This document shows positions 11,567 through 22,271 of a stretch of 64,000 nucleotides of DNA, piece by piece. A program made the position numbers and the translations under genes. Below the pieces are notes generated by a model that saw nothing but the letters and a program-made list of their open reading frames with translations, searched no databases and was not told the DNA's origin. How positions within the stretch are numbered: position 1 is the first letter of the stretch; each line of letters starts with the position of its first letter. Origin of the DNA: Rosellinia necatrix (taxonomy: Eukaryota; Ascomycota; Sordariomycetes; Xylariales; Xylariaceae); NCBI GenBank assembly GCA_021209875.1, contig JAGYVD010000003.1:496001-560000 (forward strand), written 5' to 3'.

Positions 11567-14500
11567 GATCTCAGAGCAAAGTTTACGGATGCCGCTTTGG
11601 ATTTGGACGTGGTCGGAGAGCGCCCACGCTGGCAATTGGACGGGTCGCGCTGTTTTTATACCGGATCGTGACGCAGAGCTACCCGATGTCGTACCATGTC
11701 GAGACAACCAACTGATGTGCGAGCAAGACACGATTGCGCAAAGCGGTGGCCATCCAATGGCATGGCGCATACGCACTATCTCGCGCTCCTTTCCTGGAAG
11801 CTACCCCAACCCTCCTTCACGCCCGTCCCGTCGTGGCAAAACTAATCCGTCGATACCGCGGCGCCCCCCCCCTCGGACGACCCCGCGTTCAAAAGGGAAA
11901 CAGGCGTCTCTATGGGTGGCTGGTGGTCCATGTTGCTAGCGTGGAGTTCAATCACGCAATCTGATCACCCATGACACCCCCCTAGCCCGATCCCGTTCCG
12001 AGAGCACGGCATCGATCCTGTTCCCCAACGGCGATGACGCACCCCTCCCTGCCCCTTCCCTTCTCTTCCCCTCCACCGGCCTCCAATTCTCCTCACGAAA
12101 TCCGGAATACGAGTTTTCGTCCTTCCCAGCTGCCAGCGCACTGATGTGGGAACACAACGGGATAAGAAAGTTAGGGGGAGCATGGTCGCAAATGATAATT
12201 GTGGTCCCACGCCTTCTCGTGGCGCGGGATTTTCATCGTGCTTATTGTGTCGTCCGAGAACGGGCGAGCGAGCGAGGAGCACGCCTTATTCGAGCATCGC
12301 GGCGACATTGGCACAGTCGCTTATCTATGGGGCATTCCCCGTGTCCGATCTGGCGCCGATGTTGCCCTCCCTCAGTGCTCTCGGCGATAAAGCTACGCCG
12401 CGCACACGCCGTATGGAGCGCTCTTGTCGTTAGATCACGTCATTTTATTCGTCATGGTAGCCAATTCAGGGTTATTACAAATCATAGATCTCGCCTTTTT
12501 GGGATTTGGAACTTGTTGCTCGCCGCCGTGTGGCTGTGCCTTCATATGGGATACGTTGGTAGGTGAGAGCATCATAGTTGTTTTACGGAGTTCAAATATG
12601 AGACATTTTCATAGGAACGTTATCAAGTTACCTGTCGCTCCCTATATTGTGATGTTCCCCATGAACATCCGCCTGGAATGTCCCGAGCCCTTTCCCATTA
12701 TTAACTCCATCTCTCAATCCCAAGCTTCTTTTGGCCGAGCTAATGTAAAGATCTCCTAACCGAGAACCCGAGATCTCACTTCGATATATCAATCCCGGGT
12801 GCAAGAAAATGTCTCCCTTGATCCCATTACCCCTGATATCCCATATAGTCTGCCCCTCCCGATATCTAGAGACATGACACCAAGACCATAGGCTATATTA
12901 TCCCCTTTAAATGGCTATCTTGGTTGTTGGGTAGTAGCTGGTCTCAATATTGTACTTGTTCTTTGTCGTTGGTAATTCAACGTGCATGACGGTTGAGCTT
13001 GCCGCTGTTAAACCCGGGGGTCTGGTTCCCGACGTATGCCGAAAGAGCTGACCGGAAAGTTTAGTTAGATACCTAGTCTTAAATCCCTAAATCCAGCTCC
13101 TAGACTTTTTCTCGCTCTTTAGACGCCTGCTTTCCCAGATTCGATATGGTGGCTACTAAGTTGTTAAATGAATACGCAGAGCTAACATGAAGCCTTGATA
13201 CCTTCAATCTCCATCACGTACCTAAAGTCGTGCCAGGTTGGTTATACTTTGCAAGCCCTTCGCTTTCATAGCAATAAGAATGAGGATGGCAGAAACAGTA
13301 AAAGGGGTCGGTACTAACAATATCTGGTTAGCACTCTTGGCAAACAACTTGAAAGTTCTGATCTTTAACCCACACATGACACCCAAGACGTAGCCTCAGC
13401 CAAGCTTTCCATCACTATTGTACCGAAACTCGGAAATATCGAGTGCGAACAATGCTTCCATAAAAGCTAGCGGCAGCGGGACTATGTGTTAGCCTCAAAA
13501 TTGCTGCAAGACACATCGAGGACTGACAAATATGATGGTAGCTATAGTGAAGATCATAATGGCTCTTCCTTGCCCCTCTGATGCTTTCGTCATCTTGAGG
13601 GACTCGTCGGCTTAGATGCGTGCGGAACGGGCATCCATTACGCTGCTCTGCTTTGCTTCACGAGAAATTCGAGCGATAATAGTGTGGTCAGGATTCAAAT
13701 GCAACATCATACAAACTATATGCCCGGTAGACATACTAAAGCAAGAAGAAGGCAGAGGCTGGGCTCTGATAAAATCACTGAAGAGCCTAGAAATAACGAT
13801 AGAGACGACTACGTTTCGAGTCTGGAGGATCAGGTTGTACCAACCACAAGCAATGTATTGCCGAGCCCATGAAGGCATGATCTCAAACCTAGGCATAATA
13901 AGTTTTCCACGTCCGAAACCCCGAAAGAGATACAGAGTAGTGGTTGACGCCCCGTACCGACGTTAAACTTAACCAATTAATCAATAAATAAGCATAAAAC
14001 TCGAGCACCTCCCGTCTGTGAAGCCTTCACAGCGCGTCGGATCATTTCGCCAATTTCGTCCGCATTAGCTTGAACAGTGCCGTATGGGAGACTAGAGTAT
14101 CTTGCATCATAACTGGTGCCCCATATTTTGCTTTTGGGGCGTGACACTTTGCTTTGGTGACTCTTGGTCATACTATTGTCCTTCAGTAGCTCTTTCTTCG
14201 TACAAATTGTGGATTTGGTATTCTAATCGTTCCCGGGTTCCACGTGCACTTATATTATTATTTTAACTAGTTTTTAACTGCTGCTGTTTGTATCCTCAAT
14301 ACTGCTGTGCTGTCATATCAGGCTTTTATCGATGGCTGTTTACTTTAAATAATAGCCGTTATTCAGAAAAAAAAGTCATACCGATTAACAAATAAGAATG
14401 TATTGAACAGCAGAAAACGGTACTTCGAATCCAGTAAGGTGCAACAATAGGAAGCAAAAACTTGTAAAATGAAAAACTGGTGTTTGCATCCAAATGTTGA

Positions 14501-14998
14501 AGTGTTGGTATGGAAGCCTCCAGGACTAGAGGGGATACCAGTAGTAACTACACATCACCTTAGTTGAACTTAACACTAAAGATTATCTGCCGGGCCTCCT
14601 TTATGCACCGGTCTTCCTTGGACCCTTATTTTCTATCTACTACGTGCCTAGCTAAGTATGTAGATTCCAAATCCTGTATCGGTGACCGGCTGGCACCTCA
14701 ACTACCTCAAGCCCCGGTGGTGTGTCATTCCTCGCACGTCCTATTGTTATTCGAGCCTCCTTACGCCGCCGATTAACCACGTAAGTGCTCGACATTAAAT
14801 GTCTCTACAGCTTTCACGCCTTCCGAGGAAATCCCAAAGCCATTTTTGGGGGGCCTCAATATCTACTGGTGTTGGGAGATTGAAGAATGGGTGAAGAAAA
14901 AAAGGGAGCCGGGGAACCTTAAAAACATCCAATATTTTCGTGAATATCCATCAGTATGTTGCCTGAGCCGCATTCGTGCTTAATTCACTTAAGTTTCG
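11567..14998. other. 3.4 kb without a supportable gene
   Basis: The first ~600 bases upstream of the dioxygenase are GC-rich and probably hold its promoter. From about 12.4 kb the sequence becomes AT-rich, with stops in every frame. On the minus strand between about 14.2 and 13.4 kb, short open stretches (MTKSHQSKVSRPKSKIWGTS from 14171; a hydrophobic piece with YIACGWYNLILQTRNVVV from 13896) may be remains of a membrane-protein gene, but they do not join into a frame and match no family I recognise. Confidence 0.4.
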
Positions 14999-16608
14999 CT
15001 ATTCGAGATCTTCCGCTACTATGTTGACACCACTGGCATCGTTAGAGAATGTGACATGCCACTCCTGGTCACTCTTCGGTATCATCTCAACCCCCACATC
15101 TTTCTTCAGCAGGGGAAAAGCCCTGTCCATGGCATTGTGTTTCACTGGCTCGGCCCACTCGCCCCCAATTGGATGAATATCAAATCGAACGAGAAGTAGA
15201 GCCACAAGTGCTAATACTTCGGTGCTGGCGAAATGGCGTCCTGGACACAAGACATGGCCACCACCAAACCCGCGGAAGGCGGCGGCCGGATATCGGTGGG
15301 ACTTGCCCTTCTCAGTCTTCAGGAAACGCTTATGATCAAATTGCCGAGCAGTTGGGCCCCAGAGGGATTCGTCACTATGAATAACTGCGTTCGGCATCAA
15401 GACGACACCTCCACTCTTGAGGAAATATTGGTCATCCACCAGGGTGTCTTCCTGAACTATGCGAGCAGCCACGCTTATTCCGTGGAAACGTAGGACTTCC
15501 TGCCACGTTGAAACTAACAAGGGGCAATGGGTGCGAACTTGGGCAAGGTCAATGGAGCAGACACCATCCGGACCAGTTTGAACCAGTTGAGATACCTCCC
15601 TTTGGCAGTCCGCGAGTACGGCAGCGTCGGAGAAGACCTGCCAAACCATCCAAAAAGCGCTAGGAGCAGTGTTTACAACACCTGCAGCGATCTGGCCAAT
15701 CTCAATGTGAGCGGAATCGTCCATGTCGAGCCCAAATGTCAAATCGTGTTTCTGTCGAAGCCGGAGGAAAAGAGAGCCTTCAAGGAAATGATTGCTTCGC
15801 AAGTAGCGATTCAATACTGAGACTAAAGCTTCTCGAGCTTTTAAACTTCGTCGAGCTGTGAGGCTTGGGAAGAAGCCCATTAGTAAAACCATGATACCAG
15901 ATTCGTACTGAAACCAAGCTCGCTCATTCTCGGTTTCCCGAAATGGGTTGTGAGCCCCATATGTCGCATCTGTGGTAGCAGCAAAGATCTCATGACGAAC
16001 CCAGTCAAAAAGTTGGACGGTTGATCGGCCCTTGGCGGCGAGCCGGTCCATCGATGCTGCAAAGTTGCTCACCGCAGCCCGAGAGAGACCATTTAGGCCT
16101 GGCCCCGGAGAGGTTCCGGCGGCGGTAGACCTTGGGAAGCTCCGCAGGTAGCCGTCGTTGCTCAGGCGTTTATCATCAGCTATCTTGGCCATGCCATCCT
16201 TGCTCACAGCCATGGCATTTTTGCAAGCTTGGGCCTGTATCGGACTAAACGCAACAGTCGAAATATGACGGTCGATCCGCTGAATTGTCTGTAAGGAGTT
16301 GACAACATAGATCGGCGGCCCTGGAACTCGAAGGGTGTAGATGGGAAGATGGTATTTGTCTCTATCGTCTATGAATATGACGAAAGCGTTGCGGAGACTG
16401 GCTCCAGCGAAAGCCAAAGGAAAACATACCTCAATTGTACATAATAGCGCCCACCTCCCAGGAGCATTCCCAGAAGGGGGCTGATGAAAGGGATGCTACC
16501 AACTACAAGTGTTGGCTCCTTTGGGTGCTGTAGGAGGAACGCTATTCCTAACAGGAAGACGTATGTGGCAGCAACAGCGCCCACGGATAGAAGAAGTAAG
16601 GATGGCAT
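14999..16608 (-). CDS. Cytochrome P450 (CYP7/CYP8-like class)
   Basis: Haem-thiolate enzyme, here with an N-terminal membrane anchor (MPSLLLLSVGAVAATYVFLL) and so ER-bound. Two exons, 16430-16608 and 14999-16361, separated by a 68-nt GTATGT-TAG intron, give 513 aa; the join restores RYYVQLRDKYHLPIYTLR, typical of this class. The haem-binding loop is FGGGHVLCPGRHFAS with the axial Cys near residue 432; the K-helix ExxR is in WQEVLRFHG and the PERF-like motif is QFDHKRFLK. The I-helix reads AAGVVNTAPSAFWM: the usual acid-threonine pair is replaced by Asn-Thr, as in CYP7/CYP8 relatives. Another in-frame ATG lies 21 nt upstream (16629). The substrate cannot be inferred; a sterol, oxylipin or secondary metabolite are all possible. 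Two decayed P450s lie just beyond it. Confidence 0.92.
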
Positions 16609-17413
16609 CGTGTGAGCTTGCGCACGCAATAAAGACTGTAGTGCTAAATGGGGGTCTGTTCAAAACTCGAGATGTTCTGAGGGTCTGAACTTGAGATGGA
16701 AGGTGGTTACTGCTAGGAAACGGTATGCCATGCTGGAAGAGGGAGGGTTGATGCACATTCTGTTGAATGGGTTTTACCCTCGTGACCTAGCAAGAAAGGA
16801 GGTAGCAGCCTATCACTTTCTTTCAGGGGGGGGGTGGGGGGTGTTGCATTTTCATCATATACATAGATTTAGAGTATGATTGATCGCTTGAGCAGAGCAC
16901 CGGCTGCAATGCTGCATGCAAACTATATCCACTTATTTAGTTGCCGCTGCTAAGTATAGGTACAAAATGGGTAGGTAAGAGGTAACATACCTCTTAAGGT
17001 TGTTTCGAAGACTGTAAGCCGACTTAGTAGCTACCAAGCCTGCGCGCATCGTTATGGTGATGCGTTACATCAGGCATATATACCCCTCCTGCGTATGTGT
17101 AGCATCCTCGGATAAATCATCGGTTTGCTCTCTGGCGTTGGTATAACAATAGTTACCATCACCGCCAGAGACTGTGAGTCTTCATGACTACAAGATAGCT
17201 TCTTCTTACTCTGTCACTCACACCCACTCTCAGACCGCCTACATAATTCTTATTCTTTGGGAACTTCATTCATCACCTCAGCACTCCCTATGACTGCCAT
17301 TCACTTCCCATGCTGGTTGGTTTGCTGCATTCCCCCTTGCTGTCATCGCCGTTATCAACGACTCTGTCTCACTCACACGATACTACCGTGCCTAGGAAGT
17401 AGTGACTCAGGAA
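16609..17413. other. Intergenic between intact P450 and P450 relic
   Basis: This is the shared upstream interval of the intact gene and the oppositely oriented relic. It holds G-runs at about 16827-16841 and no coding signal until the relic begins. The region near 17.2 kb could hold the lost 5' exon of the relic, but I cannot identify it. Confidence 0.35.
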
Positions 17414-18735
17414 GGATCCCGGCTCCCACCCCACTATCCTTCGTTCATTCCTTTCTTGGGGCCTGTCTTCCAACTCTGGTGGAACCATGACAAATATATG
17501 CGTCGGTTATCGTTAGTTCTTGGGTTACAGCCTGCAACTTCTCGGTTCGTAAAGAACTTGGACTAGCAGCTGCAGGACTTAAGGACTACCGAGGAATGGC
17601 CAGAGATGATCGATTTTGCTCAGTTCTATCGGGACATTATTAGCGCATCGGCTCTTAAATCAATCGTTGGGCACTGACTGGGGCTTCTATATTTCACGAT
17701 GCCTAAGACATATAGTTGTGGAGACAAACTTATGGGTCAATTTAGGAACTGGTATCACTTTGCCGGAGAGAATTTCAACCTATCATGTATCGGTGCTGGC
17801 GATGACGGTGATCCAATTTGAGAGTCGGCCATGATGCGAGATCACCAAGACTAAATCCTGAGTATCGATGGGCATGCTGATAAGGCCCTTACAAGAATTG
17901 ATCTTGGCCTAACTTGGGCGTAGGTTACAACGCCTTTATCTGTGCCAAGTTACTAAACATGAAAAATAACTATAGGAAACGTGGTTTTTAGCTCTATGCT
18001 TGCGGCCGTCCACATATTCAAAGACGCAGACCTTTTAGCGCGTGTTCGACAAGATCTGAACGAGTGCTTGGACGAGTCTAATATATATTCAACGCTAATC
18101 CACCGCAGCTTGCAAAAGAGGTGTCTCTTTTGTCTTCTATTTATGCGAACACTTTACGTCTTTATATCAAGGTTTATTTCGTTTATAGCTCACCATATGA
18201 GGATGTGGAGTTAGGTAAATGGCGTCTACTGGGGAGAGGAATTACTATTTTTAATTCTGAGCCGTCGCATATGGCTCCAAACTTCTGGAACACTAAAAAT
18301 GGTCGGCATCCAGCTGTGTCATTCTGGTCGGACCGGTTTCTCGTTGATCTGTCTGATTCGGATAGTGGACCCGTCTCGCCAGCGCATCGGAAGCCATCCG
18401 CGAAATTTAACAAACAGGCCAATAAAGGCGCCTTTTTCTTCACCGAGGGATATGAGGGCGCTTGGATTCCGTCTGGTGGTAGGTAGCTATTTTCACAACG
18501 CCCGGTTACTCCTCGTTTGGAGTGGGAGTTAATCATCTCCCTAGGGGGATCTTCGATGTGCCCTGGGCGCTTCCTTGCCAGGGATATCATCATTATGACT
18601 AGCGCTGTCATGTCGAGTGAATACGACATTGATCTCTACGGTAGCTCCCTAGGGTTTACTCTGAAGAGATATGGAATGGGCGTGGAAGACCTGCAAAACC
18701 CGCTGCCATTCAGTATTAGGAAGAGGGCCATTGTG
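17414..18735 (+). pseudogene. Decayed cytochrome P450 (CYP7/CYP8-like class)
   Basis: P450 fragments follow each other in the right order but in changing frames. An N-terminal piece PHYPSFIPFLGPVFQLWW (about 17430-17490) is followed by DFAQFYRDIISASALKSIVG, which runs into TGA near 17665. The I-helix region is then VFSSMLAAVHIFKDADLLAR (about 17982). A shift of one frame near 18100 leads to AKEVSLLSSIYANTLRLY (K-helix ExxR equivalent is ANTLR) and FWNTKNGRHPAVSFWSDRFL. A possible intron near 18475-18545 leads to the haem loop GGSSMCPGRFLARD. The middle of the protein (C- to H-helix region) is missing. The pieces resemble the same broad class as the intact neighbour, so this may be an older tandem relative; it cannot encode a working enzyme as it stands. 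Confidence 0.8.
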
Positions 18736-19709
18736 AGTGGTCAACCAATCCTGTCGGCTAGATCTCCTAAGCCACACCACATGTATCTGCCCGAATGGTC
18801 ATGCAGTATACCTTGGTGTTATAGGCATGGTTCCGTATCCTTGTGGCTATGAAACAAAAACATATATCACAATTTTAGGGGGGAAAGGACCGGTTAAGAT
18901 TACATGCCCCTCCCACATGTAGGTAGGCTCTCATGCACGCCACCCCCTGAGGCACACCTCCCTTTCTTCAGGCCAAGCGCCCCAGTGCATGTCTTATAAC
19001 TCGAGCTCCTCTATCCACCTTCACCTCTCCGAGGCCTTTAAACGTATCCCTCTGCCCAAGTACTCAGCATAATTGTGCCGAGCTCTACGAGTCCACCCCC
19101 AAGACAACATCTAATGCCATTGCATTTCTGGCGGCGGCAGCACGCTGTAGGCGATAAGTGCATGCAAGAGCCTTCTCTTGTAGGAATATTACGTAAATTG
19201 GTAGAGTGTACAATTCTGGGTGCTAGACACGCGACCGATGGGTTCACACTAACAGATATAAAGTGCTATAGTTATATAAGGATCTTCAATAATCTAGATG
19301 ACACGGAAGGGGATGTTGTCAATGTGCTCAAACTCATTGTGGAAGTGAGATGCGGATGGTGGGGATGGTTTTCTATTCAGGGTGAGAGGACTAAGGCGCT
19401 AATATATGCTTATAGCTGTTAAAAGAGGATGTATTCTATGAGCAGTATGGATACGGTCTATATTATAAATCGTGACACCACAGGTCATTCTTTTCATCAC
19501 TTGTCAAGGGGCGATTAATTTACTTAGGTTAGCTGGATGAAAGGTTGCACCGGAGTTTCCCTACAACACAACATCCATTGATGTCAAAATTCTCTACCAT
19601 TTTTTCACAGGGCAGTCAAGCTATCGACGTGCAGGTCGGCACAGACGTTATCTTAAGGCGAGAATACCAAGTAAGGTTTATTGTGCTGCCCGGCAATAAC
19701 ATCATAGAG
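18736..19709. other. Intergenic between two P450 relics
   Basis: No recognised coding sequence. A short open stretch at about 19075-19422 (+) has no family resemblance. The sequence is AT-rich like the flanking relics and is probably decayed DNA. Confidence 0.35.
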
Positions 19710-20200
19710 CTAGTTACTCGTCTGGGCACCCTCTACCGTCAATGCGACCGGGGGTGCCGCCACCAACTTCCCCCAACCGTCCTGGCGCGAGCTTGATATC
19801 GAAATTCTAGCGCGTTTTGGCTCCATCAAGCTTGTTTCTAGGTAGGCCACCAGCTTGCCTGCACACCCGTGATAGCCGATGGAGAACGGGGTGAAGACCG
19901 TGTGCATGAGATTGCGTTGTGGTGCAGAGCGTAGATGCTCGCCTGACCTGGGTCTCTGGAGGTATTGCGCGACTGTTAATGATGAGTGGTCTCTGCTTCT
20001 TATTACCCGCCAGAGAGTGCCTGGTACTGGCGGGGTTATACAGAGTGCCTCGTCGATACAGACGCGCAGATAATGACAGCTCGACAGCTGCGGCCTGCTC
20101 CGTGTCTCTGTATCGCTGGCGAAAGCGGTACGTATCTCCTCTGCGAGTTTCTCATAACACCTGCTGTGGAGGGAAAAAACGGAACCGCTAATCCCATGAC
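19710..20200 (-). pseudogene. Decayed cytochrome P450 fragment (CYP65-like)
   Basis: The C-terminal third of a P450 is readable on the minus strand: CYEKLAEEIRTAFASDTE, then SSCHYLRVCIDEALCITPP (K-helix), and FTPFSIGYHGCAGKLVAYLE (haem loop). The ExxR motif is lost: the conserved Arg is Cys (EALC), readable as a single C-to-T change from CGT. The segment between K-helix and haem loop is shortened and lacks a PERF motif, and the N-terminal two thirds are absent. The haem loop form (FSIG..xCxGK) differs from the intact P450 nearby and is closer to the CYP65 type, so this is not a copy of that gene. A frame stays open across the fragment, but loss of an invariant Arg and of internal structure marks it as a relic. 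Confidence 0.78.
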
Positions 20201-20945
20201 AATTATGTCGGTGCATACATACTACTCCGCGATACCTCCGGTTGTGGGATAAATAGAAAAACGGCGCATAGATGCCGGCGGCGATGGAGAAAGTGCCTAA
20301 CGAAACGTGAGCTCGGCTTGGTTGGGCTTGTTGTGCGCTACCGGGGAGATTCAGCATACTTGGGGGAATAATTCCATTGTCTCGGTCCATATATAGTTCA
20401 CTTGGATATTTTCTCCACCGCTGCTGGTGTTGGATACAATGACTAAGAGGCCACGCCTCACATCTTTATCCTCGGATAATCGGTTCTTAATCACTTTCTC
20501 CATCAGCTCAGTCCTTTGTATTTTTCTCGAATATCAAGTGAAAAATAGCTCAAAGAAGGGAAAACACGCTGTTGGTGCAGACGATACCACTACATACGGG
20601 TATTTGCCAGATGGTTGGCGCGGACCTTGCCAGTAGTCATGAAATGGTAGGTCAAGTCAGTTGAGATCTTCAGGGGAAATCTTAATGAAAGGAGAGAAAC
20701 AATATCACAGCCAAGGTATGTCACTCTCTCCGTGATATTTACGGGTGTTGAGCCCTTGGTGCTACTTTACTGCATCATACCTCAACTCACGTATTTTATT
20801 CTTAGATGCTAGATCGTAATTAATTTATTGAATTTTCTACATTGCTAATTTTGTCAAGGATTAATACACGACTTCCAACACCTGTACCCCCTCCCCAATA
20901 GGCACCTCATCTATGACCTGTGTGCAAGGTGGTAATACCAATCAA
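20201..20945. other. Intergenic, AT-rich
   Basis: Upstream part of the P450 relic, too decayed to read, followed by AT-rich DNA. No RNA gene or repeat is evident. Confidence 0.35.
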
Positions 20946-21155
20946 CTAGTATTTCATACCGCGGCCCTTTTTTTCTCTGCAGCTGACGCATGTCTTACTT
21001 GCGTTTATAGAGCCTCCTTGGTTACCACGGTCCTGGGGGAAAATACAATCTGTGCTCGTAGCAATAGGGCAACTTGAGCTCGACTTGGCAGTCATCATTT
21101 GAAAGTCGTCGTGTCCACAAGTGTAGTGAACGTAGAATAGCTTCCTTTCACACAT
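20946..21155 (-). CDS. Possible small Cys-rich protein (fungal CxnCGH type)
   Basis: A 69-codon frame begins MCERKLFYVHYTCGHDD and contains Cys at positions 2, 13, 29, 37, 58 and 61. Start MC, a CGH after about ten residues and a late CxxC (TCVSC) are seen in many short fungal proteins of unknown role, which may bind zinc. There is no signal peptide. An alternative upstream Met would add MKNSPYYTTANFK. The frame is short and lies in AT-rich DNA, so chance is a real alternative; I include it because the Cys layout is not what decayed sequence usually gives. Confidence 0.4.
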   Translation of the reverse strand: MCERKLFYVHYTCGHDDFQMMTAKSSSSCPIATSTDCIFPQDRGNQGGSINASKTCVSCREKKGRGMKY

Positions 21156-22271
21156 CTTGAAATTGGCAGTGGTATAATAGGGGGAGTTTTTCAAGAGTTC
21201 AGTAGCAGAGTAATGCTTGGTGGTTGAAGGGATGGCGATGGTAAGTTGGGCGCTTGTCGGTGGTAGAGTTATGCAGGTAGGTAGATATTGTTAGATCTGA
21301 GTTAGAATGTAGGTATCGATGACTTTAAATCCTATCGGCCTCGTCCCTGTGCAATCTTCCACCTTTTTATAGGTTTCCGTGGAATTCGTATGATAGATTT
21401 GCAAATTGTTTCGAGTAATATCCATACAAAACAAGGTCTTTATAGCCAAAAAGATGTTTCATAACACTACCCAAAAGATAAGGCCACTCGGAAGAATAGT
21501 TTCAAAAATTCAAGACATTAGCTTGTTACAGGATAGAACTACACGACTGTAATTGAACACTGTTGTTTCTAGAGGTAAAAACTAGATAGAGACTGTCGCG
21601 CCGAGTGGTTGGCCGTCTATAGCTATTTCTATGTTAGTATGCTGGTTCAGTGACATAATTAGTCAAGTACCCAGCTGATAAATGATTTCTGGGCGATAGC
21701 AGCATATATTTAAGTGCAATAGTATAATTAAATGGCCGTTCCTTTGCTTTGACAGTTGGAATTTATATAACTAAGTAATGAACTCACTCATAATAACATC
21801 AACTCCGAAGCTCTTCCTCTATTATCTTAAGATGATCCAGGCTTCACCCAAACAAAGCAACGCCATTTGAAATACTCAACACCAATATTGAGAAAATAAA
21901 AATTTAAGGCCCTTGGGAGTGGTTACCCATGTATATTTGGGTAGTTAGTTATTAGTTATTCCATGTCTACTCAAGACTCGATTGCTGCATATTACTTTCT
22001 TGGCGGGTGCTAGTACATATGTGGGGCATAGTTATTGGCAGATAAGCTTATCAATCAAAAACGAGGGGCAACATTTTTTTGATACCCCGCCACTCCCATA
22101 TATATGGTGCCAGGTAGTGAGTGAGTGGTACCTACAAGTAGTAATTTGATTACTCAAGCACAATCGCAGCAGCGCTGCAATCGCGAACCACTTCAACTTC
22201 ATACCTTTTCAGGGCTTGATCTGACGAACATCGTCCCTCCCCGCCTCCCTCCCTCTCGAGACTTGCCCGTC
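21156..22271. other. Intergenic, strongly AT-rich
   Basis: From about 21.4 to 22.1 kb the sequence is rich in TA and poor in CG, the composition expected of old RIP-treated DNA in ascomycetes. No transposon domain can be read. The final ~200 bases hold the NMD3 promoter and 5' UTR; tandem CACACGTTCACA-like units at 22401-22432 fall in the NMD3 first intron, not here. Confidence 0.4.

Noticed and set aside
11800..12760. Several plus-strand open frames upstream of the dioxygenase
   Set aside because: No codon bias, no homologous feel, and they overlap each other in different frames; probably promoter and spacer DNA.
13390..14171. Minus-strand membrane-protein gene
   Set aside because: Hydrophobic pieces exist (YIACGWYNLILQTRNVVV), but stops and frame changes separate them and no family pattern is clear.
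16369..16430. A 32-nt intron option in the intact P450 (GTATGT to CCAG)
   Set aside because: Too short for a fungal intron and it leaves extra residues (SLRNAFVIFIDD) not found in the family; the 68-nt intron restores the conserved text.
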